Shown here: one piece after another, positions 60,337-64,000 of the stretch
How the letters are laid out: every line of letters begins with the position of its first letter
How positions within the stretch are numbered: position 1 is the first letter of the stretch
Origin: Weeksella massiliensis
GTDB taxonomy: Bacteria; Bacteroidota; Bacteroidia; Flavobacteriales; Weeksellaceae
DNA: 64,000 bases
Direction of reading: 5' to 3'
NCBI GenBank assembly: GCA_000751595.1
Contig: CCMH01000009.1
Coordinates: forward strand, 62,001-126,000
Notes under the pieces: model-generated
Told to the model about the DNA's origin: nothing
Database searches by the model: none
Seen by the model: only the letters and a program-made list of their open reading frames with translations
Made by a program: the position numbers and the translations under genes

Positions 60337-63300
60337 GAATTCACCTCTTCTATACGGATTGTTAGATTTTCACTATCGATATAGATCAGAATTTTCTTTT
60401 CGATCGTATATCCTAATTGCTTGAAAAAATTAGCATAATGATCAACTTGGGTTGTATGTTTTTGTTGATGATTTCCGGTTTTATAATCGATAATACTCAA
60501 ATTCTTTTGATTGATAACCACTCGGTCTGCACGGAAAATCTGTCCATCATCGGCAATGAAATCTCGCTCATTCAAGATAATCGATTGTGGATTATTATAA
60601 AAATGTGCAAGTTGAGGGTGGTCAATTATCTGATAGATCAATTTTTCTACTTTCGCTTTTTCTTCATTTTCTAGCAAACTAGAATGCATCTCAATTTCTA
60701 TTGCTTTTTCTGCATCTTGTTGTGTATAAATTCTCGATAAAATTGAGTGTATACCATTGGCAAAAGCGGTTCTTTCTCTTTCGCGTTGGGTTTTTTCTGA
60801 GTTGGTACTGATTGCCAAATGATTGGTCCAATTTTGTTGAAAATACGGAATTTCGATTCCTTCTTTTATACTTTCTTCTTGTGTCGAAACGCGAATCGCT
60901 TCTCCGAAAAGCTCAAACCGATTCGAATCGTTGTCTTGTTTTTGCTGTTTTACAAATTCATACAGCCAATTATTGAGTGCGGGCTTTTCTTCTTTTGGCA
61001 AATTTGCAAAAAGATACAATTGCTCTTTCGCTCGCGTAGTGGCAACATACAAAACGTTTATATTGTCGAGTTCATTGAGGTGGTCTTCCTCTTCGATAAT
61101 ACTTTTTACTTCTTGGTTTTCTAAGGTTTTTAGATCATTGGTAATTTTAACAAAAAATGATTCGAAAGGTTGATCTTCTTCTTTTTCTAACGGAATCCAA
61201 ATGTCAGATTTGTTTTCGATTTTGTCTTCAATAAAAGGATAAATAACTACGGGGAATTCTAATCCTTTCGATTTATGTATCGTCATGATTTGCAAAGCAT
61301 CGATTCCTTTAGGAGTTTGCAAACTCAACTTTTCTTTTTTGTTTTTCCAATGTTCTAAGAAACTGGCAATCGTAGTTTCGTTTTTCGATGTGAAACTCAA
61401 AACTTCATCCAAAAATGCAATTCTATATGCGTCGGTAGAAGGTTCAAACGGAAAAGTGTTGAGCAATTGCTCAATCAAATCATACAACGATAAATTTTCA
61501 TTAAACAAAAAACTCAAATCATATCCTAATTGTTGATAAACGGTTAATAAACTTTCGGGACTATTTTGGGTTGCATCGCTGATTAGCTCAGTGAAATCGA
61601 CCTGATTAAGCAAATTCATCTGATGAGCAAGCAAGAAACTTTTTGCGATTTGTTGTTTGTTTTGGGGTTGTTGCGCAATCTTCAACAAACATTCTGTAAA
61701 CTGAATTACCGCAGCATTTTTCAGCAACAAGGCTTCGTTAGAAATTATCGGAATATTGTCTTTTGCCAAATGTTCGGCAACCTTGGTTCCGTCTTTATTT
61801 TTGCGAACAAGAATCGCAATATCGCTGTATAGGAATCCGTCTTTTTTTACGCGTTCGACCGTTTCTAATACTCGATCTAAATGGATTTCTTCGACATTTT
61901 TTTCTTCTGATTTTTCTAAAAATTCTACCAAAACATAACCTCCTTTTTTCGGATTTGTCAATTGATTGCTTCCCGATTGATAAATGGCTTTGTGGTAATC
62001 TGAACTTAAGTTTTTCGAAATATATTGGTAGAATGAATTATTGAACAGAATAATATTTTCGTAGCTACGCCAATTCGTATCAAGATTTTCTATTTGTATC
62101 GACGGAATTTGTTGCTCGATATTGATCATTAGATTCGGATTTCCTCCTCGCCAACGATATATCGACTGTTTTACGTCGCCAACCAACATAATGGTATCGT
62201 TTTGGGAATAAGCATTTTCGATCAGCGGAAACAAATTTTTCCATTGCAAAGTCGAGGTATCCTGAAACTCATCAATAAAATAATGTTTGAATTTACTCCC
62301 TATTTTTTCATAAATAAAAGGACTTGGCTGATTTTGAATATGTTTACTGATCAGCGTGTTAAATTCATTGATTAATAGAAGATTATTTTCTTTTTTGATT
62401 TCTTCTAAGGCTTTTGTAATCTCGTTATTGAGACTCAATCCCTGAATGTTTTTTTGCAATGCATTGTAGAATATATTTTTCTGATTGAGCTGCGTCACAG
62501 CTTGATACAAAAGATTGAGTTCTCCGATCACTGGAACAATGTGCGGATTTTTTTCGTTATATTCACCGTCGAGGGTTTTCTGAGAATAAGAATTTAGATT
62601 AACAATTTCTTTGCTTTTGTAATTGTTGTATTTACTGAAAAAACTTCCGATTCCTTTTGATTTTTGAGGAAAATCATTCACGGATAAATTATGTGATTTC
62701 AGTAGTTCGTCAAATGCAATATAAATAGTATGATAATCGTCGTAAAGCTCTTTACGTTTTTCGATCAGTGTTTGTCGGAACTTCGTAAAATCGTGTAAAC
62801 TCAACGAATTCATTTTGTTCAATTCTTCTAAATGCACATCGTTGGCTAAGTCTTTGGCTAGATTTTTTAGCGCATACCGAATATCCCAAGAAGTATCTTC
62901 TTCCATATTGCTCAACGACATCTCGAGAATAGTTTGAGTGAGTTCTTTGTCTTTTCCGATTTTAGAATACACAAAATTTACTGCTTCTTCAATCAAAACT
63001 TTGATGTCCATTTCTACATCAAAACTCATTGATAATCCCAAATCTTGCGCAAAAGCTTTGATCAGTCGAAGGTTGAATTTATCTATTGTACTGATTGAAA
63101 ACTTAGAATATTTATGCAAAATAGAAGTCAGAATTCGATCCGATTTTTGTTGAATTTCATCAACAGAAAGACCAGTGTCTTTTGCAATTCCCTGTATATA
63201 ATCGCTTTGTTTATTGGTAGGATCTGCCAGCTCTTTTAGGTTGAGAAGAATTCTTTCTTTCATCTCAGTTGCTGCCTTGTTGGTAAAAGTAATTGCCAAA

Positions 63301-63425
63301 ATATATTCGAACCAATTATCGCGCGAATTTTGCAATAAAATAATCAGTAAATTTCTTACTAACGTATAGGTTTTTCCTGCGCCCGCAGAGGCGTTGTAAA
63401 GTTTAAAATCTCCCGCTTGTATCAT
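60333..63425 (-). CDS. UvrD/Rep-type helicase-nuclease (AddA/RecB-like)
   Basis: A 1030-residue ATP-dependent double-strand-break end-processing enzyme. Walker A ASAGAGKT is at residues 12-19. Other superfamily 1A motifs are ILAITFTNKAATEMKERILL, YFIDEFQDTSTLQWKNLFPL, MLVGDVKQSIYRWRGGNPNL and LQIMTIHKSKGLEFPVVIYP, with LYVATTRAKEQLYLFANLPK. The C-terminal RecB-family nuclease domain shows FRADRVV and IDYKTGNHQQKH. The partner (AddB-like) is not visible and may lie elsewhere. Start 63425 gives MIQAGDFKLYNASAGAGKT; the longer frame starts before it. Enzymes of this type usually respond to a Chi-like sequence. Confidence 0.9.
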   Translation of the reverse strand: MIQAGDFKLYNASAGAGKTYTLVRNLLIILLQNSRDNWFEYILAITFTNKAATEMKERILLNLKELADPTNKQSDYIQGIAKDTGLSVDEIQQKSDRILTSILHKYSKFSISTIDKFNLRLIKAFAQDLGLSMSFDVEMDIKVLIEEAVNFVYSKIGKDKELTQTILEMSLSNMEEDTSWDIRYALKNLAKDLANDVHLEELNKMNSLSLHDFTKFRQTLIEKRKELYDDYHTIYIAFDELLKSHNLSVNDFPQKSKGIGSFFSKYNNYKSKEIVNLNSYSQKTLDGEYNEKNPHIVPVIGELNLLYQAVTQLNQKNIFYNALQKNIQGLSLNNEITKALEEIKKENNLLLINEFNTLISKHIQNQPSPFIYEKIGSKFKHYFIDEFQDTSTLQWKNLFPLIENAYSQNDTIMLVGDVKQSIYRWRGGNPNLMINIEQQIPSIQIENLDTNWRSYENIILFNNSFYQYISKNLSSDYHKAIYQSGSNQLTNPKKGGYVLVEFLEKSEEKNVEEIHLDRVLETVERVKKDGFLYSDIAILVRKNKDGTKVAEHLAKDNIPIISNEALLLKNAAVIQFTECLLKIAQQPQNKQQIAKSFLLAHQMNLLNQVDFTELISDATQNSPESLLTVYQQLGYDLSFLFNENLSLYDLIEQLLNTFPFEPSTDAYRIAFLDEVLSFTSKNETTIASFLEHWKNKKEKLSLQTPKGIDALQIMTIHKSKGLEFPVVIYPFIEDKIENKSDIWIPLEKEEDQPFESFFVKITNDLKTLENQEVKSIIEEEDHLNELDNINVLYVATTRAKEQLYLFANLPKEEKPALNNWLYEFVKQQKQDNDSNRFELFGEAIRVSTQEESIKEGIEIPYFQQNWTNHLAISTNSEKTQRERERTAFANGIHSILSRIYTQQDAEKAIEIEMHSSLLENEEKAKVEKLIYQIIDHPQLAHFYNNPQSIILNERDFIADDGQIFRADRVVINQKNLSIIDYKTGNHQQKHTTQVDHYANFFKQLGYTIEKKILIYIDSENLTIRIEEVNS

Positions 63426-63502
63426 AGCTGAAAAGTAAGCTTTTTTCAGAGAAATAAAAAACCAATTTCGGGTAGGAGAGAAGAAGAAAATAGGCAATAA
63501 AA

Positions 63503-63526
63503 AAACCGCTAATGAATTAGCGGTTT
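63503..63526 (-). terminator. Terminator after the outer-membrane barrel gene
   Basis: A perfect 10-base stem AAACCGCTAA / TTAGCGGTTT with loop TGAA, 26 bases past the stop at 63552, with a T-run on the minus strand. Confidence 0.8.
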
Positions 63527-63551
63527 CAAAAAAAACTAAATTATGTGTGTT

Positions 63552-64000
63552 TTAGAATTTGTATGTAAGACCAAATTTAGCTGTGTCGAAGAAGTTATCG
63601 AACGCGTTGATGTTACCGTTGAAGTTAGAAACTGATTTTCCACCGTCAACTTTAACTGAGTTGTAAGAAATAACATCTCCTAAAACAAAGTTGATTGCCA
63701 TTTTGTTGGTCAAGAAATAGTTCATCCCTAAAGAGAATCCTGAACTAAATCCGTCAGCTTTGATTTCTTCTGTTGCTAAATCTTCGTATTTTACGTTGGT
63801 ATAACCAAAGTTGATTTCAGCAAAAGTTTTGAAACGTTGTCCTAAATCTAAGAAATAGTAACGTCCGAAAACTCCTAAATCATACGTGTTGATTTTTTCT
63901 GTTTGTACTCCGTCAACTTTTGTTTTGTCTGTTCCAAAACCAGCTGCGATACCTACTGCAAATTTGTCTGTTGCAAAGTATCCTACTTTCGGAGTGAAAG
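63552..64000 (-). CDS. Outer-membrane beta-barrel protein, C-terminal part (continues past the right edge)
   Basis: The stop is TAA at 63552-63554 and the frame is open to the window edge, giving about 148 residues. The residues alternate in amphipathic strands: FTPKVGYFATDKFAVGIAAG, LGVFGRYYFLDLGQRFKTFA, EINFGYTNVKYEDL, GFSSGFSLGMNYFLTNKMAI, ending TAKFGLTYKF with the aromatic C-terminus needed for outer-membrane insertion. It fits the OMP_b-brl / OmpW-like small barrel group. The ligand or function is not determined, and the N-terminus with signal peptide lies outside. Confidence 0.8.
   Translation of the reverse strand, partial: FTPKVGYFATDKFAVGIAAGFGTDKTKVDGVQTEKINTYDLGVFGRYYFLDLGQRFKTFAEINFGYTNVKYEDLATEEIKADGFSSGFSLGMNYFLTNKMAINFVLGDVISYNSVKVDGGKSVSNFNGNINAFDNFFDTAKFGLTYKF

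Overview
The window looks like the chromosome of a low-GC (roughly 37 percent by eye) member of the Bacteroidota, class Flavobacteriia, most plausibly family Weeksellaceae. Three things point there: a complete gldK-gldL-gldM-gldN block (type IX secretion, T9SS), two tandem SusC/SusD pairs plus a secreted protease with a T9SS C-terminal sorting domain, and promoters of the Bacteroidetes type (TTTG, about 19 bases, TAnnTTTG). I see no rRNA, tRNA or CRISPR array.

Layout. 1-4.7 kb: end of a surface polysaccharide cluster (three glycosyltransferases, an MBOAT O-acyltransferase and its SGNH-like partner). 4.9-9.2 kb: rlpA, mqo, groEL/groES. 9.4-16.4 kb, minus strand: a T9SS-exported M12B-like metalloprotease, then miaB, a sigma-54 activator, lptE, a TPR-like gene and secG. 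16.5-25.9 kb, plus strand: a membrane protein, topA, a catalytically degenerate arginase-family gene and gldKLMN. 25.9-31.3 kb: a decayed accessory island with a surface-protein remnant, two frameshifted secreted-protein genes, an IS3-family relic, an Rhs C-terminal scrap, a broken YoeB/Txe toxin and a small cysteine-rich peptide gene. 31.5-36.8 kb: transketolase in two subunits separated by an unknown secreted protein, and a sodium/solute symporter divergent from recR. 37-46.5 kb: recR, a glycosyltransferase, psd-cdsA-LUD, ftsH-rsfS, birA-idi-PTPS-peroxiredoxin and a YiiX-like lipoprotein. 46.6-58 kb: gcvT, rnhB and two tandem susCD operons. 58-63.4 kb: a membrane protein, uvrC and an AddA/RecB-like helicase-nuclease. 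The window ends inside an outer-membrane beta-barrel gene.

How the parts work together. GldKLMN would drive secretion of cargo such as the M12B-like protease; lptE and the acyltransferases serve the outer envelope; the SusCD pairs import nutrients across it. Most of the remainder is housekeeping.

The two observations I rate highest are not ordinary genes. First, the 8-mer ATCCTACC occurs 22 times on the two strands by my reading, against one or two expected from base composition; it is often followed by a purine-rich VAAA and is missing from the decayed island. Second, the arginase-like gene coupled to topA and lying directly before gldK has lost most of the family's metal ligands. Many starts were moved downstream of the longest open frame because a promoter, a terminator or the family alignment requires it.
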